Below, one piece after another: positions 12,465-26,699 of a stretch of DNA of 64,000 bases. Position 1 is the stretch's first letter; every line of letters begins with the position of its first letter. The notes beneath the pieces were generated by a model. It did not search any database. It was not told the DNA's origin and saw only the letters and a list, made by a program, of their open reading frames with translations. The DNA is from Chrysopilus asiliformis (taxonomy: Eukaryota > Arthropoda > Insecta > Diptera > Rhagionidae). The stretch lies in NCBI GenBank assembly GCA_964034945.1, contig OZ035963.1, positions 43,175,090 to 43,239,089 on the forward strand. The letters run 5' to 3'. The translations under genes and the position numbers were made by a program.

Positions 12465-14513
12465 ATTTTCCAATTTTGATGGGAAATCGATTTCTGAGAG
12501 GGGGCGGGGCTTAACTCGGCCACGCCCCTTTTTCCAATTTTGATGGGAAATCGATTTCTGAGAGGGGGCGGGGCTTAACTCGGCCACGCCCCTTTTTCCA
12601 ATTTTGATGGGAAATCGATTTCTGAGAGGGGGCGGGACTTAACTCGGCCACGCCCCTTTTTCCAATTTTGATGGGAAATCGATTTCTGAGAGGGGGCGGG
12701 GCTTAACTCAGCCACGCCCCTTTTTCCAAATTTGATGGGAAATCGATTTCTGAGAGGGGGCGGGGCTTAACACGGCCACGCCCCTTTTTCCAATTTTGAT
12801 GGGAAATCGATTTCTGAGAGGGGGCGGGGCTTAACTCGGCCACGCCCCTTTTTCCAATTTTTGATGGGAAATCGATTTCTGAGAGGGGCGGGGCTTAACT
12901 CGGCCACGCCCCTTTTTCCAATTTTGATGGGAAATCGATGTCTGAGAGGGGGCGGGGCTTAACTCGGCCACGCCCCTTTTTCCAATTTTGATGGGAAATC
13001 GATTTTTGAGAGGGGGCGGGGCTTAGCTCGGCCACGGCCCTTTTTCCAATTTTGATGGGAAATCGATTTCTGAGAGGGGGCGGGGCTTCACTCGGCCACG
13101 CCCCTTTTTCCAATTTTGATGGGAAATCGATTTCTGAGAGGGGGCGGGGCTTAACTCGGCCACGCCCCTTTTTCCAATTTTGATGGGAAATCGATTTCTG
13201 AGAGGGGGCGGGGCTTAACTCGGCCACGCCCCTTTTTCCAATTTTGATGGGAAATCGATTTCTGAGAGGGGGCGGGGCTTAACTCGGCCACGCCCCTTTT
13301 TCCAATTTTAATGGGAAATCGATTTCTGAGAGGGGGCGGGGCTTAACTCGGCCACGCCCCATTTTCCAATTTTGATGGGAAATCGATTTCTGAGAGGGGG
13401 CGGGGCTTAACTCGGCCACGCCCCTTTTTCCAATTTTGATGGGAAATCGATTTCTGAGAGGGGGCGGGGCTTAACTCGGCCACGCCCCTTTTTCCAATTT
13501 TGATGGGAAATCGATTTCTGAGAGGGGGCGGGGCTTAACTCGGCCACGCCCCTTTTTCCAATTTTGATGGGAAATCGATTTCTGAGAGGGGGCGGGGCTT
13601 AACTCGGCCACGCCCCTTTTTCCAATTTTAATGGGAAATCGATTTCTGAGAGGGGGCGGGGCTTAACTCGGCCACGCCCCATTTTCCAATTTTGATGGGA
13701 AATCGATTTCTGAGAGGGGGCGGGGCTTAACTCGGCCACGCCCCTTTTTCCAATTTTAATGGGAAATCGATTTCTGAGAGGGGGCGGGGCTTAACTCGGC
13801 CACGCCCCTTTTTCCAATTTTGATGGGAAATCGATTTCTGAGAGGGGGCGGGACTTAACTCGGCCACGCCCCTTTTTCCAATTTTGATGGGAAATCGATT
13901 TCTGAGAGGGGGCGGGGCTTAACTCGGCCACGCCCCTTTTTCCAAATTTGATGGGAAATCGATTTCTGAGAGGGGGCGGGGCTTAACACGGCCACGCCCC
14001 TTTTTCCAATTTTGATGGGAAATCGATTTCTGAGAGGGGGCGGGGCTTAACTCGGTCACGCCCCTTTTTCCAATTTTTGATGGGAAATCGATTTCTGAGA
14101 GGGGCGGGGCTTAACTCGGCCACGCCCCTTTTTCCAATTTTGATGGGAAATCGATGTCTGAGAGGGGGCGGGGCTTAACTCGGCCACGCCCCTTTTTCCA
14201 ATTTTGATGGGAAACCGATTTTTGAGAGGGGGCGGGGCTTAGCTCGGCCACGGCCCTTTTTCCAATTTTGATGGGAAATCGATTTCTGAGAGGGGGCGGG
14301 GCTTCACTCGGCCACGCCCCTTTTTCCAATTTTGATGGGAAATCGATTTCTGAGAGGGGGCGGGGCTTAACTCGGCCACGCCCCTTTTTCCAATTTTGAT
14401 GGGAAATCGATTTCTGAGAGGGGGCGGGGCTTAACTCGGCCACGCCCCTTTTTCCAATTTTAATGGGAAATCGATTTCTGAGAGGGGGCGGGGCTTAACT
14501 CGGCCACGCCCCA
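12465..14513. repeat. Tandem duplication, unit 1,216 bp (19 monomers)
   Basis: The GCCCCATTTTCC variant occurs at 12465, 13361, 13681 and 14513, all separated by exact multiples of 64 (896, 320 and 832). The segment with the AATTTTTGATG insertion, GATGTCTG, the CTTAGC/CACGGCCC monomer and CTTCAC is at 12850-13230 and again 1,216 bp later at 14066-14446. A 19-monomer unit is thus present nearly twice, with an extra short-range copy of the CCATTTTCC monomer. Confidence 0.75.
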
Positions 14514-15007
14514 TTTTCCAATTTTGATGGGAAATCGATTTCTGAGAGGGGGCGGGGCTTAACTCGGCCACGCCCCTTTTTCCAATTTTGATGGGAAATC
14601 GATTTCTGAGAGGGGGCGGGGCTTAACTCGGCCACGCCCCTTTTTCCAATTTTGATGGGAAATCGATTTCTGAGAGGGGGCGGGGCTTAACTCGGCCACG
14701 CCCCTTTTTCCAATTTTGATGGGAAATCGATTTCTGAGAGGGGGCGGGGCTTCACTCGGCCACGCCCCTTTTTCCAATTTTGATGGGAAATCGATTTCTG
14801 AGAGGGGGCGGGGCTTAACTCGGCCACGCCCCTTTTTCCAATTTTGATGGGAAATCGATTTCTGAGAGGGGGCGGGGCTTAACTCGGCCACGCCCCTTTT
14901 TCCAATTTTTGATGGGAAATCGATTTCTGAGAGGGGGCGGGGCTTAACTCGGCCACGCCCCTTTTTCCAATTTTGATGGGAAATCGATGTCTGAGAGGGG
15001 GCGGGGC

Positions 15008-15531
15008 TTAACTCGGACACGCCCCTTTTTCCAATTTTAATGGGAAATCGATTTCTGAGAGGGGGCGGGGCTTCACTCGGCCACGCCCCTTTTTCCAATT
15101 TAGATGGGAAATCGATTTCTGAGAGGGGCGGGGCTTAACCCGGCCACGCCCCTTTTTCCAATTTTTGATGGGAAATCGATTTCTGAGAGGGGCGGGGCTT
15201 AACTCGGCCACGCCCCTTTTTCCAATTTTGATGGGAAATCGATGTCTGAGAGGGGGCGGGGCTTAACTCGGCCACGCCCCTTTTTCCAATTTTGATGGGA
15301 AATCGATTTTTGAGAGGGGGCGGGGCTTAGCTCGGCCACGGCCCTTTTTCCAATTTTGATGGGAAATCGATTTCTGAGAGGGGGCGGGGCTTCACTCGGC
15401 CACGCCCCTTTTTCCAATTTTGATGGGAAATCGATTTCTGAGAGGGGGCGGGACTTAACTCGGCCACGCCCCTTTTTCCAAGTTTGATGGGAAATCGATT
15501 TCTGAGAGGGGGCGGGGCTTAACTCGGCCAC
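15008..15531. repeat. Segmental copy, offset 5,723 bp (partner 9285-9808)
   Basis: This is the second copy of the variant string described at 9285-9808, with a few private changes, for example CTTAACCCGG near 15137. Confidence 0.75.
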
Positions 15532-16154
15532 GCCCCTTTTTCCAATTTTGATGGGAAATTGATTTCTGAGAGGAGGCGGGGCTTAACTCGGCCACGCCCC
15601 TTTTTCCAATTTTGATGGGAAATCGATTTCTGAGGGGGCGGGACTTAACTCGGCCACGCCCCTTTTTCCAATTTTGATGGGAAATCGATTTCTGAGAGGG
15701 GGCGGGGCTTAACTCGGCCACGCCCCTTTTTCCAATTTTAATGGGAAAACGATTTCTGAGAGGGGCGGCGCTTAACTCGGCCACGCCCATTTTTCCAATT
15801 TTGATGGGAAATCGATTTCTGAGAGGGGGCGGGGCTTAACTCGGCCACGCCCCTTTTTCCAATTTTGATGGGAAATCGATTTCTGAGAGGGGGCGGGGCT
15901 TAACTCGGCCACGCCCCTTTTTCCAATTTTAATGGGAAATTGATTTCTGAGAGGGGGCGGGGCTTCACTCGGCCACGCCCCTTTTTCCAATTTTGATGGG
16001 AAATCGATTTCTGAGAGGGGGCGGGGCTTAACTCAGCCACGCCCCTTTTTCCAATTTTGATGGGAAATCGATTTCTGAGAGGGGGCGGGGCTTAACTCGG
16101 CCACGCCCCTTTTTCCAATTTTGATGGGAAATCGATTTCTGAGAGGGGGCGGGG

Positions 16155-16187
16155 CTTAACTCGTCCACTTTTTGAGAGGGAGCGGGG
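16155..16187. repeat. Truncated 33-bp monomer, copy 2
   Basis: It has the same CTCGTCCAC/TTTTTGAGAG junction as at 11647. Here it is followed by GAGCGGGGCTTAGC and CACGCCCC rather than CACGGCTC. Confidence 0.85.
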
Positions 16188-17449
16188 CTTAGCTCGGCCA
16201 CGCCCCTTTTTCCAATTTTGATGGGAAATCGATTTTTGAGAGGGAGCGGGGCTTAGCTCGGCCACGGCTCTTTTTCCAATTTTGATGGGAAATCGATTTC
16301 TGAGAGGGGGTGGGGCTTAACTCGGCCACGCCCCTTTTTCCAATTTTGAAGGGAAATTGATTTCTGAGAGGAGGCGGGGTTTAACTCGGCCACGCCCCTT
16401 TTTCCAATTTTGATGGGAAATCGATTTCTGAGAGGGGGCGGGGCTTAACTCGGCCACGCCCCTTTTTCCAAATTTGATGGGAAATCGATTTCTGAGAGGG
16501 GGCGGGGCTTAACACGGCCACGCCCCTTTTTCCAATTTTGATGGGAAATCGATTTCTGAGAGGGGGCGGGGCTTAACTCGGCCACGCCCGTTTTTCCAAT
16601 TTTGATGGGAAATCGATTTCTGAGAGGGGCGGGGCTTAACTCGGCCACGCCCCTTTTCCCAATTTTGATGGGAAATCGATGTCTGAAAGGGGGCGGGGCT
16701 TAACTCGGCCACGCCCCTTTTTCCAATTTTGATGGGAAATCAATTTCTGAGAAGGGGCGGGGCTTAACTCGGCCACTCCCCTTTTTCCAATTTTGATGGG
16801 AAATTGATTTCTGAGAGGAGGCGGGGCTTCACTCGGCCACGCCCCTTTTTCCAATTTTGATGGGAAATCGATTTCTGAGAAGGGGCGGGGCTTAACTCGG
16901 TCACGCCCCTTTTTCCAATTTTGATGGGAAATCGATTTCTGAGAGGAGGCGAGGCTTAACTCGGCCACGCCCCTTTTTCCAATTTTGATGGGAAATCGAT
17001 TTCTGAGAGGGGGCGGGACTTAACTCGGCCATGCCCCTTTTTCCAATTTTGATGGGAAATCGATTTCTGAGAGGGGGCGGGGCTTAACTCGGCCACGCCC
17101 CTTTTTCCAATTTTGATGGGAAATCGATTTTTGAGAGGGGGCGGGGCTTAGCTCGGCCACGGCCCTTTTTCCAATTTTGATGGGAAATCGATTTCTGAGA
17201 GGGGGCGGGGCTTCACTCGGCCACGCCCCTTTTTCCAATTTTGATGGGAAATCGATTTCTGAGAGGGGGCGGGGCTTAACTCGGCCACGCCCCCTTTTCC
17301 AATTTTGATGGGAAATCGATTTCTGAGAGGGGGCGGGGCTTAACTCGGCCACGCCCCTTTTTCCAATTTTGATGGGAAATTGATTTCTGAGAGGAGGCGG
17401 GGCTTAACTCGGCCACGCCCCTTTTTCCAATTTTGATGGGAAATCGATT

Positions 17450-18480
17450 TCTGAGGGGGCGGGGCTTAACACGGCCACGCCCATTTTTCCAATTTTGATG
17501 GGAAATCGATTTCTGAGAGGGGGCGGGGCTTAACTCGGCCACGCCCCTTTTTCCAATTTTGATGGGAAATCGATTTCTGAGAGGGGGCGGGGCTTAACTC
17601 GGCCACGCCCCTTTTTCTAATTTTGATGGGAAATCGATTTCTGAGAGGGGGCGGGGCTTAACACGACCACGCCCCTTTTTCCAATTTTGATGGGAAATCG
17701 ATTTCTGAGAGGGGGCGGGGCTTAACTCGGCCACGCCCCTTTTTCCAATTTTTGATGGGAAATCGATTTCTGAGAGGGGGCGGGGCTTAACTCGGCCACG
17801 CCCCTTTTTCCAATTTTGATGGGAAATCGATGTCTGAGAGGGGGCGGGGCTTAACTCGGCCACGCACTTTTTTCCAATTTTGATGGGAAATCGATTTCTG
17901 AGAGGGGGCGGGGCTTAACTCGGCCACTCCCCTTTTTCCAATTTTGATTTGAAATCGATTTCTGGAGGGGGCGGGGCTTAACTCGGCCACGCCCCTTTTT
18001 CCAATTTTGATGGGAAATTGATTTCTGAGAGGAGGCGGGGCTTCACTCGGCCACGCCCCTTTTTCCAATTTTGATGGGAAATCGATTTCTGAGAGGGGGC
18101 GGGGCTTAACTCGGTCACGCCCCTTTTTCCAATTTTGAGGGGAAATCGATTTCTGAGAGGGGGCGGGGCTTAACACGGCCACGCCCTTTTTTCCAATTTT
18201 GATGGGAAATCGATTTCTGAGAGGGGGCGTGGCTTAACTCGGCCACGCCCCTTTTTCCAATTTTGATGGGAAATCGATTTCTGAGAGGGGGCGGGACTTA
18301 ACTCGGCCACGCCCCTTTTTCCAATTTTGATGGGAAATCGATTTCTGAGAGGGGGCGGGACTTAACTCGGCCACGCTCCTTTTTCCAATTTTGATGGGAA
18401 ATCGATTTTTGACAGGGGGCGGGGCTTAACTCGGCCACGCCCCTTTTTCCAATTTTGATGGGAAATCGATTTCTGAGAGG
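17450..18480. repeat. Segmental copy, offset 4,023 bp (partner 21473-22503)
   Basis: Diagnostic variants repeat in order at an offset of 4,023 bp: ACACGGCCACGCCCATTTTT (17469/21492), the AATTTTTGATG insertion, GATGTCTGAG, GCACTTTTTTCC, CCACTCCCC with GATTTGAAATC and TCTGGAGGGG, TTTGAGGGGAAATC, GGGCGTGGCTT, and GATTTTTGACAGG. Differences include CTTTTTCTAATTTTGATG (17614) against CCAATTTTAATG. Similarity ends near 18485/22508, where CTTCAC faces CTTAAC. Confidence 0.8.
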
Positions 18481-21472
18481 GGGCGGGGCTTCACTCGGCC
18501 ACGCCCCTTTTTCCAATTTTGATGGGAAATCGATTTCTGAGAGGGGGCGGGACTTAACTCGGCCACGCCCCTTTATCCAATTTTGATGGGAAATCGATTT
18601 CTGGGAGGGAGCGGGGCTTAACTCGGCCACGCCCCTTTTTCCAGTTTTGATGGGAAATTGATTTCTGAGAGGGGGCGGGGCTTAACTCGGCCACGCCCCT
18701 TTTTCCAATTTTGATGGGAAATCGATTTCTGAGAGGGGGCGGGGCTTAACTCGGCCACGCCCCTTTTTCCAATTTTGATGGGAAATCGATTTCTGAGAGG
18801 GGGCGGGGCTTAACTCGGCCACGCCCCTTTTTCCAATTTTGATGGGAAATCGATTTCTGAGAGGGGGCGGGGCTTAACTCGGCCACGCCCCTTTTTCCAA
18901 TTTTGATGGGAAATTGATTTCTGAGAGGAGGCGGGGCTTAATTCGGCCACGCCCCTTTTTCCAATTTTGATGGGAAATCGATTTCTGAGAAGGGGCGGGG
19001 CTTAACTCGGCCACGCCCCTTTTTCCAATTTTGATGGGAAATTGATTTCTGAGAGGAGGCGGGGCTTAACTCGGCCACGCCCCTTTTTCCAATTTTGATG
19101 GGAAATCGATTTCTGAGAGGGGGCGGGGCTTAACTCGGCCACGCCCCTTTTTCCAATTTTTGATGGGAAATCGATTTCTGAGAGGGGGCGGGGCTTAACT
19201 CGGCCACGCCCCTTTTTCCAATTTTGATGGGAAATCCATGTCTGAGGGGGCGGGGCTTAACTCGGCCACGCCCCTTTTTCCAATTTTGATGGGAAATCGA
19301 TTTCTGAGAGGGGGCGGGGCTTAACTCGGCCACGCCCCTTTTTCCAATTTTGATGGGAAATCGATTTCTGAGGGGGCATGGCTTAACTTGGCCACGCCCC
19401 TTTTTCCAATTTTGATGGGAAATCGATTTCTGAGAGGGGGCGGGGCTTAACTCGGCCACGCCCCTTTTTCTAATTTTGATGAGAAATCGATTTCTGAGAG
19501 GGGGCGGGGCTTAACTCGGCCACGCCCCTTTTTCCAATTTTGATGGGAAATCGATTTCTGAGAGGGGGCGGGGCTTAACTCGGCCACGCCCCTTATTCTA
19601 ATTTTGATGGGAAATCGATTTCTGAGAGGGGGCGGGGCTTAACTCGGCCACGCCCCTTTTTCCAATTTTGATGGGACATCAATTTCTGACAAGGGGCGGG
19701 GCTTAACTCGGCCACGCCCCTTTTTCCAATTTTGATGGGAAATTGATTTCTGAGAGGGGGCGGGGCTTAACTCGGCCACGCCCCTTTTTCCAATTTTTGA
19801 TGGGAAATCGATTTCTGAGAGGGGGCGGGGCTTAACTCGGCCACGCCCCTTTTTCCAATTTTGATGGGAAATCGATTTCTGAGAAAGGCGGGGCTTAACT
19901 CGGCCACGCCCGTTTTTTCAATTTTGATGGGAAATCGATTTCTGAGAAGGGGCGGCGCTTAACTCGGCCACGCCCCTTTTTCCAATTTTGATGGGAAATC
20001 GATTTCTGAGAGGGGGCGGGGCTTCACTCGGCCACGCCCCTTTTTCCAATTTTGATGGGAAATCGATTTCTGAGAGGGGGCGGGGCTTAACTCGGCCACG
20101 CCCCTTTTTCCAATTTTGATGGGAAATTGATTTCTGAGAGGGGGCGGGGCTTAACTCGGCCACGCCCCTTTTTCCAATTTTTGATGGGAAATCGATTTCT
20201 GAGAGGGGGCGGGGCTTAACTCGGCCACGCCCCTTTTTCCAATTTTGATGGGAAATCGATGTCTGAGAGGGGGCGGGGCTTAACTCGGCCACGCCCCTTT
20301 TTCCAATTTTGATGGGAAATCGATTTCTGAGAGGGGGCGGCGCTTAACTCGGCCACGCCCCTTTTTCCAATTTTGATGGGAAATCGATTTCTGAGGGGGC
20401 GGGGCTTAACACGGCCACGCCCCTTTTTCCAATTTTGATGGGAAATCGATTTCTGAGAGGGGGCGGGGCTTAACTCGGCCACTCCCCTTTTTCCAATTTT
20501 GATGGGAAATTGATTTCTGAGAGGGGCGGGGCTTAACTCGGCCACGCCCCTTTTTCCAATTTTGATGGGAAATCGATTTCTGAGAGGGGGCGGGGCTTAA
20601 CTCGGTCACGCTCCTTTTTCCAATTTTGATGGGAAATCGATTTCTGAGAGGGGTCGGGGCTTAACTCGGCCACGCCCCTTTTTCCAATTTTGATGGGAAA
20701 TCGATTTCTGAGAGGGGGCGGGGCTTAACTCGGCCACGCCCCTTTTTCCAATTTTGATGGGAAATCGATTTCTGAGAGGGGGCGGGGCTTAACTCGGCCA
20801 CGCCCCTTTTTCCAATTTTGATGGGAAATCGATTTCTGAGAGGAGGCAGGGCTTAATTCGGCCACGCCGCTTTTTCCAATTTTGATGGGAAATCGATTTC
20901 TGAGAGGGGGCGGGGCTTAACTCGGCCACGCCCCTTTTTCCAATTTTGATGGGAAATCGATTTCTGAGAGGGGCGGGGCTTAACTCGGCCACGCCCCTTT
21001 TTCCAATTTGGATCGGAAATCGATTTCTGAGAGGGGGCGGGGCTTAACTCGGCCACGCCCCTTTTTCCAATTTTGATGGGAAATCGATTTCTGAGAGGGG
21101 GCGGGGCTTAACCCGGCCACGCCCCTTTTTCCAATTTTGATGGGAAATCGATTTCTGAGAGGGGGCGGGGCTTAACTCGGCCACGCCCCTTTTTCCAATT
21201 TTGATGGGAAATCGATTTCTGAGAGGGGGCGGGGCTTAACTCGGCCACGCCCATTTTTCAAATTTTGATGGGAAATCGATTTCTGAGAGGGGGCGGGGCT
21301 TAACTCGGCCACGCCCCTTTTTCTAATTTTGATGGGAAATCGATTTCTGAGAGGGGGCGGGGCTTAACTCGGCCACGCCCCTTTTTCCAATTTTGATGGG
21401 AAATCGATTTCTGAGAGGGGGCGGCCTTAACTCGGCCACGCCCCTTTTTCCAATTTTGATGGGAAATCGATT

Positions 21473-22503
21473 TCTGAGGGGGCGGGGCTTAACACGGCCA
21501 CGCCCATTTTTCCAATTTTGATGGGAAATCGATTTCTGAGAGGGGGCGGGGCTTAACTCGGCCACGCCCCTTTTTCCAATTTTGATGGGAAATCGATTTC
21601 TGAGAGGGGGCGGGGCTTAACTCGGCCACGCCCCTTTTTCCAATTTTAATGGGAAATCGATTTCTGAGAGGGGGCGGGGCTTCACTCGACCACGCCCCTT
21701 TTTCCAATTTTGATGGGAAATCGATTTCTGAGAGGGGGCGGGGCTTAACTCGGCCACGCCCCTTTTTCCAATTTTTGATGGGAAATCGATTTCTGAGAGG
21801 GGGCGGGGCTTAACTCGGCCACGCCCCTTTTTCCAATTTTGATGGGAAATCGATGTCTGAGAGGGGGCGGGGCTTAACTCGGCCACGCACTTTTTTCCAA
21901 TTTTGATGGGAAATCGATTTCTGAGAGGGGGCGGGGCTTAACTCGGCCACTCCCCTTTTTCCAATTTTGATTTGAAATCGATTTCTGGAGGGGGCGGGGC
22001 TTAACTCGGCCACGCCCCTTTTTCCAATTTTGATGGGAAATTGATTTCTGAGAGGAGGCGGGGCTTCACTCGGCCACGCCCCTTTTTCCAATTTTGATGG
22101 GAAATCGATTTCTGAGAGGGGGCGGGGCTTAACTCGGTCACGCCCCTTTTTCCAATTTTGAGGGGAAATCGATTTCTGAGAGGGGGCGGGGCTTAACACG
22201 GCCACGCCCCTTTTTCCAATTTTGATGGGAAATCGATTTCTGAGAGGGGGCGTGGCTTAACTCGGCCACGCCCCTTTTTCCAATTTTGATGGGAAATCGA
22301 TTTCTGAGAGGGGGCGGGACTTAACTCGGCCACGCCCCTTTTTCCAATTTTGATGGGAAATCGATTTCTGAGAGGGGGCGGGACTTAACTCGGCCACGCC
22401 CCTTTTTCCAATTTTGATGGGAAATCGATTTTTGACAGGGGGCGGGTCTTAACTCGGCCACGCCCCTTTTTCCAATTTTGATGGGAAATCGATTTCTGAG
22501 AGG
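21473..22503. repeat. Segmental copy, offset 4,023 bp (partner 17450-18480)
   Basis: This is the second copy of the roughly 1-kb block. It keeps the unusual monomer with GATTTGAAATC followed by the one-base-shorter TCTGGAGGGG, a combination seen only at these two places. Confidence 0.8.
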
Positions 22504-25500
22504 GGGCGGGGCTTAACTCGGCCACGCCCCTTTTTCCAATTTTGATGGGAAATCGATTTCTGAGAAGGGGCGGCGCTTAACTCGGCCACGCCCCTTTTTC
22601 CAATTTTGATGGGAAATCGATTTCTGAGAGGGGGCGGGGCTTCACTCGGCCACGCCCCTTTTTCCAATTTTGATGGGAAATCGATTTCTGAGGGGGCGGG
22701 ACTTAACTCGGCCACGCCCCTTTTTCCAATTTTGATGGGAAATCGATTTCTGAGAGGGGGCGGGGCTTAACTCGGCCACGCCCATTTTTCCAATTTTGAT
22801 GGGAAATCGATTTCTGAGAAGGGGCGGCGCTTAACTCGGCCACGCCCCTTTTTCCAATTTTGATGGGAAATCGATTTCTGAGAGGGGGCGGGGCTTCACT
22901 CGGCCACGCCCCTTTTTCCAATTTTGATGGGAAATCGATTTCTGAGAGGGGGCGGGGCTTAACTCGGCCACGCCCCTTTTTCCAATTTTGATGGGAAATC
23001 GATTTCTGAGAGGGGGCGGGGCTTAACTCGGCCACGCCCCTTTTTCCAATTTTGATAGGAAATCGATTTTTGAGAGGGGGCGGGGCTTAGCTCGGCCACG
23101 GCCCTTTTTCCAATTTTGATGGGAAATCGATTTCTGAGAGGGGGCGGGGCTTCACTCGGCCACGCCCCTTTTTCCAATTTTGATGGGAAATCGATTTCTG
23201 AGAGGGGGCGGGACTTAACTCGGCCACGCCCCTTTTTCCAATTTTGATAGGAAATCGATTTCTGAGAGGGGGCCGGACTTAACTCGGCCACGCCCCTTTT
23301 TCCAATTTTGATGGGAAATCGATTTCTGAGAGGGGGCGGGGCTTAACCCGGCCACGCCCCTTTTTCCAATTTTGATGGGAAATTGATTTCTGAGAGGAGG
23401 CGGGGCTTAACTCGGCCACGCCCCTTTTTCCAATTTTGATGGGAAATCGATTTCTGAGAGGGGGCGGGGCTTAACTCGGCCACGCCCCTTTTTCCAATTA
23501 TTGATGGGAAATCGATTTCTGAGAGGGGGCGGGGCTTAACTCGGCCACGCCAATTTTTCCAATTTTGATGGGAAATCGATGTCTGAGAGGGGGCGGGGCT
23601 TAACTCGGCCACGCCCCTTTTTCCAATTTTGATGGGAAATCGATTTCTGAGAGGGGGCGGCCTTAACTCGGCCACGCCCCTTTTTCCAATTTTGATGGGA
23701 AATCGATTTCTGAGGGGGCGGGGCTTAACACGGCCACGCCCATTTTTCCAATTTTGATGGGAAATCGATTTCTGAGAGGGGGCGGGGCTTAACTCGGCCA
23801 CGCCCCTTTTTCCAATTTTGATGGGAAATCGATTTCTGAGAGGGGGCGGGGCTTAACTCGGCCACGCCCCTTTTTCCAATTTTGATAGGAAATCAATTTC
23901 TGAGAAGGGGCGGGGCTTAACTCGGCCACGCCCCTTTTTCCAATTTTGATGGGAAATCGATTTCTGAGAGGGGGCGGGGCTTAACTCGGCCACGCCCCTT
24001 TTTCCAATTTTGACGGGAAATCGATTTCTGAGAGGGGGCGGGACTTAGCTCGGCCACGGCTCTTTTTCCAATTTTGATGGGAAATCGATTTCTGAGAGGG
24101 GGCGGGACTTCACTCGGCCACGCCCTTTTTCCAATTTTGATGGGAAATCGATTTCTGAGAGGGGGCGGGGCTTAACTCGGCCACGCCCCTTTTTCCAATT
24201 TTAATGGGAAATCGATTTCTGAGAGGGGGCGGGGCTTAACTCGGCCACGCCCCTTTTTCCAATTTTGATGGGAAATCGATTTCTGAGAGGGGGCGGGGCT
24301 TAACTCGGCCACGCCCCTTTTTCCAATTTTGATGGGAAATCAATTTCTGAGAAGGGGCGGGGCTTAACTTGGCCACGCCCCTTTTTCCAATTTTGATGGG
24401 AAATCGATTTCTGAGAGGGGGCGGGGCTTCACTCGGCCACGCCCCTTTTTCCAATTTTGATGGGAAATCGATTTCTGAGAGGGGGCGGGGCTTAACTCGG
24501 CCACGCCAATTTTTCCAATTTTGATGGGAAATCGATTTCTGAGAGGGGGCGGGGCTTCACTCGGCCACGCCCCTTTTTCCAATTTTGATGGGAAATCGAT
24601 TTCTGAGAGGGGGCGGGACTTAACTCGGCCACGCCCCTTTTTCCAATTTTGATGGGAAATCGATTTCTGAGAGGGGGCGGGACTTAACTCGGCCACGCCC
24701 CTTTTTCCAGTTTTGATGGGAAATCGATTTCTGAGAGGGGGCGGGGCTTAACTCGGCCACGCCCCTTTTTCCAATTTTGATGGGAAATCGATTTTTGAGA
24801 GGGGGCCGGGCTTAGCTCGGCCACGGCTCTTTTTCCAATTTTGATGGGAAATCGATTTCTGAGAGGGGGCGGGACTTAACTCGGCCACGCCCCTTTTTCC
24901 AATTTTGATGGGAAATCGATTTTTGAGAGGGGGCGGGGCTTAGCTCGGCCACGGCCCTTTTTCCAATTTTGATGGGAAATCGATTTCTGAGAGGGGGCGG
25001 GGCTTCACTCGGCCACGCCCCTTTTTCCAATTTTGATGGGAAATCGATTTCTGAGAGGGGGCGGGGCTTAACTCGGCCACGCCCCTTTTTCCAATTTTGA
25101 TGGGAAATCGATTTCTGAGAGGGGGCGGGGCTTAACTCGGCCACGCCCGTTTTTGCAATTTAGATGGGAAATCGATTTCTGAGAGGGGGCGGGGCTTAAC
25201 TCAGCCACGCCCCTTTTTCCAATTTTCATGGGAAATCGATTTCTAAGAGGGGGCGGAGCTTAACTCGGCCACGCCCCTTTTTCCAATTTTGATGGGAAAT
25301 CGATTTCTGAGAGGGGCGGGGCTTAACTCGGCCACGCCCCTTTTTCCAATTTTGATGGGAAATCGATTTCTGAGAGGGGGCGGGACTTAACTCGGCCACG
25401 CCCCTTTTTCCAATTTTGATGGGAAATCGATTTCTGAGAGGGGCGGGGCTTAACTCGGCCACGCCCCTTTTTCCAATTTTGATGGGAAATCGATTTTTGA

Positions 25501-26699
25501 GAGGGGGCGGGGCTTAACTCGGCCACGCCCGTTTTTCCAATTTTGATGGGAAATCGATTTCTGAGAGGGGGCGGGGCTTAACTCGGCCACGCCCCTTTTT
25601 CCAATTTTGATGGGAAATCGATTTCTGAGAGGGGGCGGGGCTTAACTCGGCCACGCCCCTTTTTCCAATTTTGATGGGAAATCGATTTCTGAGAGGGGGC
25701 GGGGCTTAACTCGGCCACGCCCCTTTTTCCAATTTTGATGGGAAATCGATTTCTGAGAGGGGGCGGGGCTTAACTCGGCCACGCCCCTTTTTTCCAATTT
25801 TGATGGGAAATCGATTTCTGAGAGGGGGCGGGGCTTAACTCGGCCACGCCCCTTTTTCCAATTTTGATGGGAAATCGATTTCTGAGAGGGGGCGGGGCTT
25901 AACTCGGCCACGCCCCCTTTTCCAATTTTGATGAGAAATCGATTTCTGAGAGGGGGCGGGGCTTAACTCGGCCACGCCCCTTTTACCAATTTTAATGGGA
26001 AATCGATTTCTGAGAGGGGGCGGGGCTTCACTCGGCCACGCCCCTTTTTCCAATTTAGATGGGAAATCGATTTCTGAGAGGGGGCGGGGCTTAACCCGGC
26101 CACGCCCCTTTTTCCAATTTTGATGGGAAATCGATTTCTGAGAGGGGGCGGGGCTTAACTCGGCCACGCCCCTTTTTCCAATTTTAATGGGAAATCGATT
26201 TCTGAGAGGGGGCGGGGCTTCACTCGGCCACGCCCCTTTTTCCAATTTTGATGGGAAATCGATTTCTGAGAGGGGGCGGGGCTTAACTCGGCCACGCCCC
26301 TTTTTCCAATTTTGATGGGAAATCGATTTCTGAGAGGGGGCGGGGCTTAACTCGGCCACGCCCCTTTTTCCAATTTTGATGGGAAATCGATTTCTGAGAG
26401 GGGGCGGGGCTTAACTCGGCCACGCCCCTTTTTTGCAATTTTGATGGGAAATCGATTTCTGAGAGGGGGCGGGGCTTAACTCGGCCCCGCCCCTTTTTCC
26501 AATTTTGATGGGAAATCGATTTCTGAGAGGGGGCGGGGCTTCACTCGGCCACGCCCCTTTTTCCAATTTTGATGGGAAATCGATTTCTAAGAGGGGGCGG
26601 GGCTTAACTCGGCCACGCCCCTTTTTCCAATTTTGATGGGAAATCGATTTCTGAGAGGGGGCGGGGCTTAACTCGGCCACGCCCCTTATTCCAATTTTG